Assembly: GCA_963930645.1 (NCBI GenBank)
Contig: OZ005648.1
Location: 153,208,535-153,272,534, forward strand
Origin: Salticus scenicus
Taxonomy: Eukaryota; Arthropoda; Arachnida; Araneae; Salticidae
Length of the DNA: 64,000 nucleotides
Direction: 5' to 3'
A program made the position numbers and the translations under genes. Within the stretch, counting starts at the first letter, position 1. Each line of letters starts with the position of its first letter. Below are positions 36,581 through 47,353 of the stretch, piece by piece. The notes beneath the pieces were generated by a model, which worked only from the letters and a program-made list of their open reading frames with translations, had not been told where the DNA came from and ran no database searches.

Positions 36581-36925
36581 TTTTTACTTTCTCTTACCCA
36601 TAAGGTAGAGAAAGTATTGTTTTGGGGTCAAATTTTCGAAAGTGAGTTTTTGTCATACTTACACGTTTTGAGGACCCTCAATACGAAAATCAGGTTTTTA
36701 GTGGTTGATCTGTGTGTATGTGCGTCTGTGTCTGCCCGTGTGTCTGCCTGTTATCAGCATATCTCAAAAACAAATTATAGCAAAAACTTGGTATTCTAAA
36801 TGTGTGTGATATAGGGATGTTACACTACACTTTTCGTTCAGATTAAGCAAATGGTTCGTGTACAGGGACACTCAAGAGAATTCAAATACATTACGTCTAT
36901 GGGGGAAATTTACAAAACTGGGATA
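36581..36925 (-). mobile_element. Helentron-like repeat, truncated copy R4
   Basis: Only the 3' ~345 bp remain. They end in the best-paired hairpin of the family at 36586-36615 (ACTTTCTCTTACC against GGTAGAGAAAGT). The segment with CCACTAAAAACC and a GTGTGT-rich tract matches copies R2 and R3. Confidence 0.7.
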
Positions 36926-37999
36926 GTGATTTTCTTTTAAAGCTCAGGGTAAGATTAACTTTTCAAATTTAAAAAAAGAAAAAAAAAATCATCTTAAGCT
37001 AATTACAATATAGTAATACGAAATGTTCAATATAACAATTTAAATAAACATTTAGATGAAATTTTTAAACTCTCTGAATAAATTTTACCGCATGAAATAA
37101 AGTTTTATTTCTTAAATTATTTGAATTAAAGAAAACTTGCAAATCGAAACATTACTTTCGAAAAATGCTTCGGATCACAGAAATAAAATAACATTAACGA
37201 AAGAATGAAAATGCTTTTTAAAACTTCGATGAAAACTTTTGTTACATTTAACAAGTTTACAATACAAAAAAGATATTTCTACAAACAATCCAATACTTAA
37301 GTTAATTGAAATATATAATATAGTAGCAAATTTGAAGTTTCACGGAATAAACTGTTATACAAAACGACTTAGACAGCAATTATGAGCAAGAATTCAAGGA
37401 AGATTAGAAAACTTTCAAATTCAACTTAGATTACAAGTTAACGTTCAGATTAATTATTCTAGCTTTCTTCGCTGTTACAATTATATCTCTGTACATGACA
37501 AAGAATTCTAGTTGGAGTCATCGAAGGGGAGAGAGGCATGAGGGATGAAAATGGAAGAAATGCTCCGAAAAATGCCCAGCTTTAGTTTTCCAGCGATGTA
37601 ATTTGAAAATAAGTGTTCTTTAATGGTTTTTAAACTTCCTTCGAGTGTGAAACCTCTCGCATAAGCCAATGATAAAATTCGAAAGAGAAACTTCAGACAA
37701 TCTATCAGTGTCAGTAAACGAAAATGTAGTCATTTCTGCCTTCATCCTCGCGTCACTAATGGTAAAGACAGATTTCGTTTCTATTTTCTTTTCTTTTTTT
37801 TTCTCCACAAAAACGTTTTATCTAAGATTAATGTCAGAAAGATAACTCATAATAAAATACTTTATAGAAAATTGTATTTCAAAAGACGAATAGTGAAATA
37901 AAATATTTAATAAATGTTAATCGAAGCTTAAAAAGGAAAAACAATCAAGAATTATATGTTTTTAAACAGCTGTCATATAAATACCTGCAATTAAAAGTG
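36926..37999. other. Intron sequence, non-coding
   Basis: AT-rich. Positions 37750-37830 match 38725-38790 (TTTTATCTAAGATT and neighbours), so a short diverged duplicate pair is present. No exon is found. Confidence 0.5.
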
Positions 38000-38245
38000 C
38001 AAAAAGGTGTTGTGGGTTGTGTGTGTTAATGTCGATAGACTACGCTAGGATCCTAGACTTGGGTGCAATTCAATTCGTGTGAGGTTTATATAAGAGACCC
38101 TAGCCCGTATGTATACAAGTTTTGGAGAAAACCAAGGAAAACTTTAATTGGTTAGTAAGACGCGCGCGACTTTGAATCAAACCCTGTATTCCATTCTTCA
38201 AGTCAGAGTAAAAACTTTCAGCCACTGACGGGCAGAATTTAAAAA
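38000..38245 (-). repeat. SINE family S, copy 1 (inverted)
   Basis: On the plus strand TTAGCCCGTATTTACACGAG-like sequence (38101-38120) and GGAGAAAACCAAGGAAAACT match the inverse of 57330-57375. TTGAATCAAACCCTG (about 38172) is the inverted B-box region. It is the same family as the plus-strand copy at 57232-57470. Confidence 0.65.
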
Positions 38246-39158
38246 GGAGAGAAGCAAATTGATGCATGCAACACAAAAGCATTAACTATCATCCTATATT
38301 TTACATTTCATTAACTCATCCAAAAAATAAAATGCTGTTAGTGCAATACTGTAATGAAATGTCATTCATACAATATTCAATAAAATGTTGTTCACGCAAT
38401 ATTTAAAAGATAAATAAACAAGTAAATAAATAAAATAACCCCGAGATAACGTTCTGGCAAGCCAGTTACGATCAAATAAGCGATGTCGAACTAAAACATT
38501 ATAGTATAACAAAAGAGTAATTCTAGTAAATGAGCTTAACTGAATCAGGAAGTACTATATTTGATGTTGGTAAACCTCTCTATCTATATCAAAGTCAAAA
38601 TCAAGCATAATATACAATCACTGATATCAAATTAATATACAAGCCATTTTAACAACATTTTTTTTTTAACGTATTACGTTTAAAATTTTTGATACTCTTG
38701 TTCGATTTTTTTTTATAAAGTCATTAATTGTAAGAACGGACTTCATTTTGTTTTTCTTTTTTCTGCACAAAAATGTTTTATCTAAGATTGTCAGAAATAT
38801 TCCAAAAAAGAAAAGGAAAATAAAGATTATTATTATTATTATTATTACTATTATTTTTTTAACGCAGGGTACTTCAGAAGTCATTATTTTGAACACCACT
38901 CTTTATATAAAGCAATATTTGTATTAGTCTTACGGAGATATGTACTACAAATATTTCACGAAGATTATTATGGACAAAAATAAAATAAAAATATTTCAAA
39001 TAGTGACTGCAGAGAACCCTGTAAACGGTTAAAGTTTCTGTAAATTAGAAATGCAAAAGGGGAGGACGAATAAAAAGTTAAACTATCACTTGATATTTTA
39101 CATTTCTTTCATTTACCCAATTATAAAATGTTGTTCATATAATACTTTTGAAAAGAGG
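38246..39158. other. Intron sequence with dispersed repeat pieces
   Basis: It includes an ATT repeat at 38826-38848 and, at about 38870-39025, segments related to 21299-21380. No exon is found. Confidence 0.5.
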
Positions 39159-39577
39159 GACTCTCTACTTATTGTCTCGAAAAGCCAAAGCCAATGTTAT
39201 TCTATGAGGAATTTTGACCCATTATATATCATTAACTAATATATATTTTTAAATTCCGTTTTCACATTTATAAAATTCATAAATGTTAAACTGGATATCG
39301 CTTTCTAAAAATTGATTTATTTTAATTTGAAATACTTCACTTTTAATCTAAAAATATAAAATTTCAAATTGGAAAATTTCGCATTTTACAACTTTAAAAT
39401 AAAATATGAAAAATATGAAAAATTAATTTTTAGAAAGCGATAACCTTTTTAACAGTTGTGAATTTTCTGAATGTGAAAACTGAATTTAAAAATATGTATT
39501 AGTTAATAAATTATAATGGGGCAAAATTCTCCATAGAATAACATTGGCTTTGGCTTTCCGCGACGATAAGTGAAGAA
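39159..39577. mobile_element. Foldback MITE family G, copy 2
   Basis: The arms TCGAAAAGCCAAAGCCAATG (39177) and its inverse near 39541-39563 are joined by paired internal blocks (AGCGATATCC-type near 39295 and AAAGCGATAACC near 39434). The plan and the sequence of the TTCACTTAYCGTCG ends match copy 1 at 24.3 kb. Confidence 0.75.
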
Positions 39578-40330
39578 TTCTATTAATAACATGTTTGTGC
39601 AATTTTTTTTTCTCCCTCACTTACGAAAAACTAACCCCGGTGTAACATTAAAGCCAGTTACAATCATGTAACTGTTGAACTAAAATAATAAAAATAAATG
39701 AATATTTCTAATCAGTGAACTAAACTAAATCAGGAAGAACTCAGTTTAACATCAGCAAAGTTCTAAATCGATATGAAGCTTAGTATAGTCACTGGTGTTA
39801 GCTAAACATACGAATCATTTTTACAATATTTTAAATAGAATATATGGTCAATTTTTAATCCTTTTGTTCCCCGATTTTTAAAAGTAGTTGGAAAATCTAT
39901 CTGAATTTCCTCTACCGTCCAATTACTGAGTGGATTTCCCAGTTTTAAAGTAATTAGATTGGGGACCGTAACTGAGAAACCAAACGGCAGGATGAAATTT
40001 GCCCTGTTACAGAGAAATTTAGAAAAGCGACTATTTACAAGCAGACTTCTCAATAATTTGTACTTGTGCTTATAGAAGCAATACATACGCTTCGTAATCA
40101 AGGTGTCTACCTGAATTCTGAATATATTCAGACCGGCACAAAATTTCAGTTTTTTGCCTATGTAAAAAATCGGTATTCTTTTTTTTTTTTTTTTTTTTTT
40201 TTTTATTAGGTATACCTCTATTAGCGACACCACAATAAATACAAACAAATAAACAAATAATGAAAATGAAAATGAAACACACTACTCAATCTTTCGCAAA
40301 ATAACTTAAAAGGAAAAAAATATATACCAA
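39578..40330. other. Intron sequence, non-coding
   Basis: The 148-codon minus-strand frame at 40248-39802 is the longest non-exonic frame here. It shows no family signature, and part of it is a poly-Lys run from the T tract at 40179-40204. I do not call it a gene. Confidence 0.5.
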
Positions 40331-40511
40331 GGGTCCCAGCATTCCTATATTTTTACGATAATTTTATTTTACTAACACCACAATTGTCAAAAAGAAAATT
40401 TTCTTGTAGCTTTTGATGCTATTTTGTCATGAAAAACTTCATGACAATTTTCTTTTGATTGTGGTGGGAGTATAATAAAATGATCGTAAAAATATAGGAA
40501 CGCTGGGACCC
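40331..40511. mobile_element. MITE family A, copy 3
   Basis: Ends GGGTCCCAGC and GCTGGGACCC are perfect inverted repeats. The arms continue with TTCCTATATTTTTACGAT on both sides, and the centre has CACCACAATTGTC. The length is 181 bp. Internal motifs resemble copies at 1382 and 61349 although the outermost bases differ. Confidence 0.75.
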
Positions 40512-41391
40512 CTGTATATATAAACGGAGAGAAAAAAATTTAAATGTGTATGAACAATATTCTATAATTTAATACAGATCTGAAAACTACTCGAACGTTT
40601 CACATTTAGAATAAAAATTTAGTAAGTATATTTATGAGTTACTCGAAATAATATCTAGAAAATCTTGGTTATTCAATTGTCACTTTTCAAAACGTATGTT
40701 ATATTATAATCTATACCGAGATTTTAAATATGTCGATGAAATTCGAAAAATATTTTCATTTTAATACTGTCGTTTCGAAGCATATCAACTAAGCTTAAAA
40801 CGAAAACTCGGTTATATCATATAATGCCATTCTAAAAAAATGTTGTATGTGAAAAAAAAAAAAAAAAAAAAAAAAATGAATATACTGCTACTGCAACATG
40901 GAGAAATGGAATATTTTTTTCAGAAAACATAGGCATTGTTTTTTTTTTTTTTTTTTTTTTTAATTTGCATGTTTCATGGGAAAATGAAATACAGAACAGA
41001 ACAGAAAGATACAGTATTGGAAAGCTAATAATATTTACTATAATGATGAATGTTCAAAAAAAGTGGGACAAAAGAAAATAGAAAAGAAAAATTTGATTGT
41101 GGATGACTGTGACTTAAATTTCAAATTTTGATAAAAAAAGTAAAAATGTAGCATTTATTATTATTATTATTTTTTTTTTAAATAAAACATATAAGCACTG
41201 TAACAGAATTTTCAGTGTCAATGTCCAGCGCAATTGTACCAAACAAAAACTTGCTTCCATTCTAAAATGCATTGATTAAGCCTACTGCCAATGAAAATTA
41301 GGTATTGAACCAAGCCTACTATCTGAAACATTAACACAATTATATATATATATATATATATATATATTACAGTTAGCAAGGAGCCTTTTTT
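40512..41391. other. Intron sequence, non-coding
   Basis: A and T runs at 40852-40876 and 40940-40961, and an AT repeat at 41341-41367. No exon is found. Confidence 0.6.
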
Positions 41392-41595
41392 ACATACTTG
41401 CCAACATACTAATTCGTTTTCTGTAGTATTGTTAGCCCCGCCTTCTTTTTAACACCAGTATATTTTTAGGATATTTTTCTTATTATTTAATTGTAATTGC
41501 ATTTAGAGAATTTTTCTCTGAAAATTTATTGGTGTGAGAAAAAAGGCGGGACTAGCATCACTACGGAATATTAATGAGGATGTTGGTAAGTATGT
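41392..41595. mobile_element. MITE family B, copy 2
   Basis: Ends ACATACTTGCCAACAT and ATGTTGGTAAGTATGT are inverted. Inner GCCCCGCCTTCTTTTTAACA pairs with the GAAAAAAGGCGGGACTAGC block near 41538. The length is 204 bp with no ORF. Confidence 0.8.
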
Positions 41596-41728
41596 TTTTA
41601 TTACAAGATTGATAGAAAGATATTATAATTTTATATTTTGTACACCACTACCTTTATAATGAAACAGTCGCTGTATAATAAAAGAAAAAAAAAATGAATT
41701 AACCCTATGCTGGCTCTAACGCTCTAAA

Positions 41729-41861
41729 CAATGCTGCGAAATTTCGGGACTCTTTTATTCGATTATCACAAATAATTTAGAGGAGTGATATTTAATATAC
41801 ATAAGGAACGAATGATTTTCGAAGTAATTAGGTAACTGTTACAGTTAAAATTTAATGGTGA

Positions 41862-41906
<45 letters not shown>

Positions 41907-41923
41907 TAAATTTGGCAACATTG
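41729..41923. mobile_element. hAT-like MITE family C, copy 4
   Basis: Ends CAATGCTGCGAAATTTCGGG and CCTAAATTTGGCAACATTG are inverted. The interior resembles the family copies at 50.17, 54.66 and 61.3 kb. A 31-nt A run (41870-41900) has expanded inside it. The flanking 8 bp do not match, so its target duplication has decayed. Confidence 0.7.
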
Positions 41924-41998
41924 ACCAGAGGAGTAAAATTGGATAGGACCTTCAAAGGGTTACAGTAGTTAACTGTTTGCTTTACAAAATTAGTGGTA

Positions 41999-42906
41999 CA
42001 GGGTGTGGTAGATAAGTAATGAGACTCAGTCTAGAAAAACAAATTTATTGATCCGATTTGTACAAAACGTTAATATTCTTCAAAGTACTCGCCTTGGGCG
42101 TCGACACAACGTTGCCAGCGCGTTTTCCAAGCTTCATAGGCCCCACTGTAGTCCGTTGGAGTTATCCCAGTTAGTGCCTTCGTGACAGCACGTTGGATGT
42201 TCGGAATATCGTCGAAACGATGACCCTTCAGGCATCTTTTGACCTTCGGAAATAGGAAGAAATCAGGAGGACTCAAGTCAGGGCTGTATGGTGGCTGTGG
42301 CAGAACTTCAACTCCAATTCAGGTCAAGTAGGAGGTCACGAGGAACGCTGTGTGCGCCGGAGCGTTGTCGTGGTGGAGACGCCAGCGTTGAGCAAGGTCC
42401 TGTCGCTTCCGTTTGACGCCTCTGTGCAATCGCTGAAGGACTTCTTTGTAAAATTCGGCATTCACAGTTTTCCCCTGAGGGACAAACTCTTTGTGAATTA
42501 ACCCCCGCTTGTCGAAAAACACAATCAGCATTGTCTTGACGCGGGACTTTGACATTCTTGCTTTCTTCGGCCGCGGGGATGCCGGTGTGTGCCACTTCAA
42601 GCTCTGGGCTTTCGTCTCCGGGTCGTATTGGAATGTCCAAAAGTTTCCGAAGCAGTTTTTCCAAGCGAAAGCAAAATTTGATTGCATACCGCTGTTCTAT
42701 CGAGCGATCCATTTTCACAAGTGTCACGTGCACACAAACAACTAATACGCGAAGCTCGACCCTCACTGCGCCACAGCTCCGACGCGACTGCGAACCGGTT
42801 CTATTGTTAGCTCAGATCCCCCACCACGTGACCTGAAGGTGCAGACCGCACTGCGAGCGACTGGGTCGCCGCGCGGCGGCCAGTCTCATTACTTATCTAC
42901 CACACC
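41999..42906 (-). mobile_element. Deleted mariner transposon (DD34D), ~0.9 kb
   Basis: Inverted ends GGTGTGGTAGATAAGTAATG (left from 42002, right inverse at 42906) are nearly identical over 25 bp, with TA next to each end (41997-41998, 42907-42908). An intact mariner is about 1.3 kb, so ~400 bp is missing. The minus strand encodes a transposase remnant. It lies in the host gene's intron and next to two MITEs. Confidence 0.9.
42070..42712 (-). pseudogene. Mariner transposase remnant, internally deleted and interrupted
   Basis: The transposase cuts and pastes its own element at TA sites. The start MDRSIEQRYAIKFCFRLEK (42712 on) is joined to mid-catalytic sequence around YDPETKAQS near 42620, so the helix-turn-helix region and the first catalytic Asp are lost, and the reading frame changes at the junction. 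Downstream VPQGKTVNAEFYKEVL and HHDNAPAHTA carry the second Asp. PDLSPPDFFLFPKVK carries the third, 34 residues later, which fits DD34D spacing. A TGA stop interrupts the frame just after TSYLT (about 42317). The C terminus EYFEEY is present. It cannot make an active enzyme, but the ends could be used by a related transposase. Confidence 0.9.
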
Positions 42907-43787
42907 TAGTTAAATAATAGAATTGTAGTATTATCCTGGCAACCCTTTATAAAGAAGAAACTATTACAAAAAGATTAATAAAGATTATGAACAATAAGGG
43001 ATGCTATAGAGAACAGAAAAATGTTTTAGTGATTTTTATTCTAACCACATTTTTACTTTCAATGCTCGACTAAAAGCTGTTTCGCAGATTAGACATGTCC
43101 AGAATCTGATAACTAAGTAAGCTGAGCATATCGCATCCCGTAATGATATAAATGAAAAAAAAAAAGCCAGTTTTGCGTTCATGTCATTGAAAAATATATA
43201 TGAAAAGCCTCGACGTACATAAAAAGCGTCACATCTCTATCTCAAAAATTTTCCACTTGCAAGACAGCTGATTTATTTTCATGATGGTATTCAATGGTTT
43301 ATTGTCGTTTTTAACACTTAACGGACGTTTTTTTTTTTTTTTTTTTCCCTGTTCTTCTCGGTTTTCAGGAATATTTTAGGAGAAAAAATAAACATGCGTG
43401 TATGAACGCTACAATTTTTTAAACCAATACTATTTTTGATAAAGGGTTACAAAAGTATTATCGTTATTATTATTTGTACAGTGTATTTTTTTTTAATGTG
43501 ATAAATTATAAAAAAAACACTCCTCACTTTTGTGAAGTGAAACCTGACAGAATTGACAAAACAAAGTTACCAAATCTCTTTCATGGCCAAGTCCTTAATA
43601 GTGAAAAAACGTATATCTACGTTATCCCTCATAGAAAATCATATCAGGAAAACATAAATTTACGCCGCCCATCCGTTAAGAGTTAAGTTGACTTTGATGA
43701 TAAATGATGAAATGCGCGGAATTTATGTTTATATATATATATATATATAAAAAAGACAGAGAGAAAATAAAGAGAAGATTTTCTTAC
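42907..43787. other. Intron sequence, non-coding
   Basis: AT-rich, with a T run at 43329-43346 and an AT repeat at 43731-43750. No exon is found between the mariner and the small exon. Confidence 0.6.
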
Positions 43788-43857
43788 ATTTTTGGAGCTC
43801 TTCGATTTCAGCACCTTCATCGTCCGATTCGGTCCCAGAGTCCCGATCATCGTCTGT
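43788..43857 (-). CDS. Small internal exon of the same unidentified gene
   Basis: A 70-nt minus-strand exon bounded by an acceptor (TTTTTAG before 43857) and a donor (AT|GTAAGAA at 43788/43787). In the only frame that joins the large exon it reads TDDDRDSGTESDDEGAEIEE followed by LQK. It enters in phase 0 and leaves one base (T) that makes a Tyr codon with the AT starting the exon at 32778. Other frames are less coherent, and one has an early stop. The strongly acidic, Asp/Glu/Ser-rich peptide continues naturally into the Ser/Gln-rich exon 2. An upstream exon ending in phase 0 is expected at higher coordinates but was not found. Confidence 0.7.
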
Positions 43858-44698
43858 CTAAAAATAAAATAAAATAATCCAAGCTTAATTAAATTTCATC
43901 ACAAACTCTTAAAATAAAATCATTGTTTTATAGCTTTCATTAACAACTAAACATAAAAAATATAGCACCATCTTGCCCTTAATATATATATATATATATA
44001 TATATATCATACCAAAATATTTTATGATCCACGATTAATAAAAAATCAAATATTTAAATGTTTGTATTTTTTTTTAATCTAGATTTAATAATAATAATAA
44101 TAATAAACTCAATAACTTATTTAGAAAAAACATTCCCTGCATATGGGACTACAATTCCACTATCCATCTATCATCCTTCTAACTAGGCCACGCGTTCATC
44201 TCGAGCAAAGTGCTGAAGCTGTGAAATTTCCAAAAATAACCTTGAGTGCAGCACTTTCACTGTACACAAAGCGTTGTCAATGAACTTAGAAGCCCTTGTA
44301 GACTGTAAACAGTGCAAGGCCACGCTAAGAGTTTATGGGAGACGTTTTACATGTAAAGAGGTTCAATTTTATGCCAGCGAAATGATAACAAAGAAAAACC
44401 ATCTTCAATCAGGATGTCATCTATCTCAGAAACATTTTTTTTACTTTTGCCAGTAGATAATCTACAGCTAATATCCAACCTTGTCTTGAAACAGCATCCT
44501 TTTTCTCACCCTCCCATATTTAGAAACTGTATCCGAATACAACCTAAACCAAGAAAACTAAAGGGCGGGGGAAAAAAAAAAAAAAAAAAAAAAAAAGAAC
44601 TTACTTTTACCCTCTTTAATGAGAATTAACTCATGACCCGAGTTTCTTCGTTTTTTTTTGTAATATTCTTTTTCCCCTATACTTCCTTCCTTCAGATT
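43858..44698. other. Intron or intergenic sequence upstream of the small exon
   Basis: It has AT (43983-44006), TAA (44091-44106) and A (44573-44595) repeats. The plus-strand frame at 44274-44456 is not supported. Confidence 0.5.
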
Positions 44699-45188
44699 TA
44701 AAATAAAATTTAAGTAAAAAATCATTTTTTAAAATTAGAAGCTTTTTATTGTGAAGCCCTAAAAAGCATAAAATAAAATTTATTCTGGCAAAGACATGCT
44801 ACAAAGAAATGAAAGTTTCAACACTAAGAAAATTTTAGAGAAAAGTATAAGTACTTTCCTTTTCAAAAGATGAAAATTTTTTAATGTTCAAAATATTTTA
44901 AAAACCTTTCGAGACCAATATTCTTAGTTATTAGTTTTTATATAATCGTTCGTTTGGCCAGAAATTTCAAATGTCTCGAAAGCTTTTTAAAATATTTTGA
45001 ACATTAAAAAATTTTCATCTTTTGAAAAGGAAAGTACTTATACTTTTCTCTAAAATTTTCTTAGTGTTGAAACTTTCATTTCTTTGTAGCATGTCTTTGC
45101 CAGAATAAATTTTATTTTATGCTTTTTAGGGCTTCACAATAAAAAGCTTCTAATTTTAAAAAATGATTTTTTACTTAAATTTTATTTT
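44699..45188. repeat. ~490-bp near-perfect inverted repeat
   Basis: Arms 44699-44915 and 44973-45188 (about 216 bp each) are inverted copies with few differences around a ~57-bp spacer. Paired blocks include AGAAGCTTTTTATTGTGAAG and TTTCAACACTAAGAAAATTT with their inverses. The outer arm sequence recurs in the adjacent tandem units at 45.2-46.5 kb. Confidence 0.9.
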
Positions 45189-45832
45189 GTGCTTTTTAGT
45201 TACAAAAAGAAAAAAGCTTCTTAAAAAAAACTAATTAAAATTTCTTAGGATATTTTGTAGACAACGGAAGATTGTCTTTTATCAATTGACATTTTTTTTT
45301 TTTTTCGATTATTTATCTGGAAAAAAAGTACTATATCGTCTTTCGAGGACCGAATCCAACGATCATTGCATTATCAGCATGACGTTCTAACCAAAAGTCT
45401 AACTGTCAAGAAAAACCATAGAACATTCTAGAAAAATCTCACAAATACTTATACAAAAGGAACATTGTTCTCGAATGCTTTTTAAAATATTTAGAATATT
45501 TAAAATTTTTCACCTTTTGCAAAAGTGAAATATCTATATTTTTCTTTAAAATTTTCTTGTTGTTGACACTTTTATGATTTTATAGCATGTCTCTGCAAGA
45601 ATAAATTTTTATTTTGGGCTTGTTAGGGCTACACAATAATAATAAAAAAAGCTTTCAGTGTTATTTTTATTTATATTTTTATTAAAATTTTTATTTTGTG
45701 CGTTTTAGTAACTCAAAAAACAGCTTCTTTAAATATTCCTTATGATAATGTGTAGACAATGAAAGATTTTCTTTTATCAATTGACACCTTTTCTAGTAAT
45801 TATCCTCAAAAAATAACACTCCGTACCTCCCG

Positions 45833-45897
45833 GGGACCGAACTCGCGACCACGGCGTTATTAAATTGACGCTCTGACCAACTAAGCCACGTAGCCAC
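45833..45897 (-). repeat. tRNA-Ile(AAU)-like sequence, best preserved unit
   Basis: On the minus strand it has TGGCTTAGTTGGTCAGAGCG as D-arm and A box, TTTAATAA as anticodon loop with AAT at the anticodon position, and GCGAGTTCGGTCC as T-arm and B box. The order and spacing follow tRNA-Ile. The T-stem and acceptor stem do not pair fully, so it is a pseudo-tRNA inside a repeat and probably not a functional gene. Confidence 0.65.
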
Positions 45898-46606
45898 AAA
45901 CGGAACGGCTTATATTTACTTTAATTCTTTACTAGCGTGATAGGAAGACACGATGACCAAGTCAATTTCATATAAAAAGCTTCTAACTAATAAAAAGCTT
46001 CTAAAAAATTTTATTTATTTATTTATTTTTACTTACATTTTAATTTTATGCTTTTTGTAACTAGATAAAAAGCCGTTTAAAAACTTTTGAAAAATTATTA
46101 GGATACTGTGTACACAACGAAATATTTTCTTTTATTAATTGACACTTTTTCTATTAATTATTTGCAAAAAACACCTCGGCCTGGCGAGGAGCGAACACAC
46201 GACTCTCGCATTATCAACATGACGCTGTAACCAGCTGATTCATTAAGAAATACAATGAGTTGCTTACATTTTTTTTTTTTTTTTTAATATATATAATGGA
46301 AGCGTCTTGGTTTTTTAACGTGACAAAAAGCCGATGACAAATCCAATTTCATATAATAGTAATATATAATGTTTATATATACATATATATAAAGCCTCTA
46401 AAAATATTTTTTAATGTATTTTTTACTTAAAACATTTTATTTTGTGCTTTTTTAATATCTAAAATGTTTTGTGTTTTCCACTATCTAAATAAAAAAAATG
46501 CTTCTTAAAAAAACTCCTCAAAAAATTCTTAGTGCAAGCAACGAAAAGTTTTCTTGTTTCAATTAAGACCTTTTCTACTAATTATCTGCAAAAACTAACA
46601 CGCTGG

Positions 46607-46674
46607 ACCTTCCAGGGACCGAACTCACAACCACCGCGTTATTAACAGGACGCTCTTACCAACCGAGCCACAGA
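46607..46674 (-). repeat. tRNA-Ile-like sequence, fourth unit
   Basis: Minus strand: TGGCTCGGTTGGTAAGAGCG, then GTTAATAACGCGG, then GTGAGTTCGGTCCC. The A and B boxes are close to consensus. T-stem pairing is imperfect. Confidence 0.6.
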
Positions 46675-46854
46675 GCGACAAACAAAACAGCTTATATTTA
46701 CTTTAAAATGAAGGCGCATTGTTTACTAGCGTGACACGAGGACACGATGACAAAGTCAATTTCAATTAAAAACCTTCTAAAAAGTAAATATAAAATGTTT
46801 CATTCAGTGTCTAATTCTTCAATTTATTCAGGATTCCCACGGCCACGCCTTTTT

Positions 46855-46965
46855 AAAAGCACTCTCTTGAACAAGTATTATCTTAAAATAATTTTCTTCT
46901 TTCATGTATAGTGCACATTTACGAAGAAATTCATTTTCAAACAGTAGTAGGGAAAGAGTGCTTAT
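46855..46965. repeat. Weak inverted repeat
   Basis: AAAAGCACTCTC and AGAGTGCTTATAAAA bracket ~110 bp. It may be a decayed relative of the neighbouring element at 47038. Confidence 0.35.
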
Positions 46966-47037
46966 AAAAATTTCTGAGATCGGAACCCAGTTATTTATCC
47001 AAGAAACTGTAATTTCCTGCGTATAATTCCATTACAG

Positions 47038-47353
47038 AGTTGCAAGGGTCGTACTCTTCCCCCTTTTTTCAGGGCACTCTCACGAACGAAATTTTTTTTT
47101 TAATTTACTGCTACCACTATTTTTTTGTAATAATTTCTACGATATGCAGTCATTACACATTATCGTAAAATTTATGGGGTGTCTACTGGACCCCGGGAAC
47201 TCAGCACTAATCCATCTCTCGAACGTGTATTGCAAATTTATCCATAAGTATTTCTGCATATAATAAGTGGTGGCAAAAAAAGCGGAAATTTCCTATCTTT
47301 GCGAGTGTCCTGAAAAAAAGGGCGGAGAGTACGTCCCCTGAGAGTTGCCAACA
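47038..47353. mobile_element. MITE family D
   Basis: Ends AGTTGCAAGGGTCGTACTCT and AGAGTACGTCCCCTGAGAGT are imperfect inverted repeats. They continue with CCCTTTTTTCAGGGCACTC against GAGTGTCCTGAAAAAAAGGG. It runs into the GTTGCCAAC that starts the next family B copy, so the two elements abut or share an end. Confidence 0.65.

Larger units (their letters stand above)
45200..46790 (-). repeat. Tandem array of four tRNA-Ile-like repeat units
   Basis: Each unit of roughly 350-490 bp contains, in plus-strand order, a TTTTATTTTGTGCTTTTTAG-like block, AAAGATTTTCTTTTATCAAT, and a tRNA-like segment in inverse. Units 2-4 also have a GACACGATGACAAAGTCAAT-like tail leading to AAAAAGCTTCT. The tRNA-like cores are at about 45345-45412, 45833-45897, 46185-46245 and 46607-46674. 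All face the minus strand. Confidence 0.75.

Noticed and set aside
39802..40248. 148-codon minus-strand open frame
   Set aside because: It includes a lysine run from a T tract, has no recognisable domain, no convincing splice borders and AT-rich noise composition. It lies inside the host intron.
45340..46680. Functional tRNA-Ile gene cluster
   Set aside because: T-stems and acceptor stems are mispaired, and the units are embedded in long repeats. Pseudo-tRNA repeats fit better.
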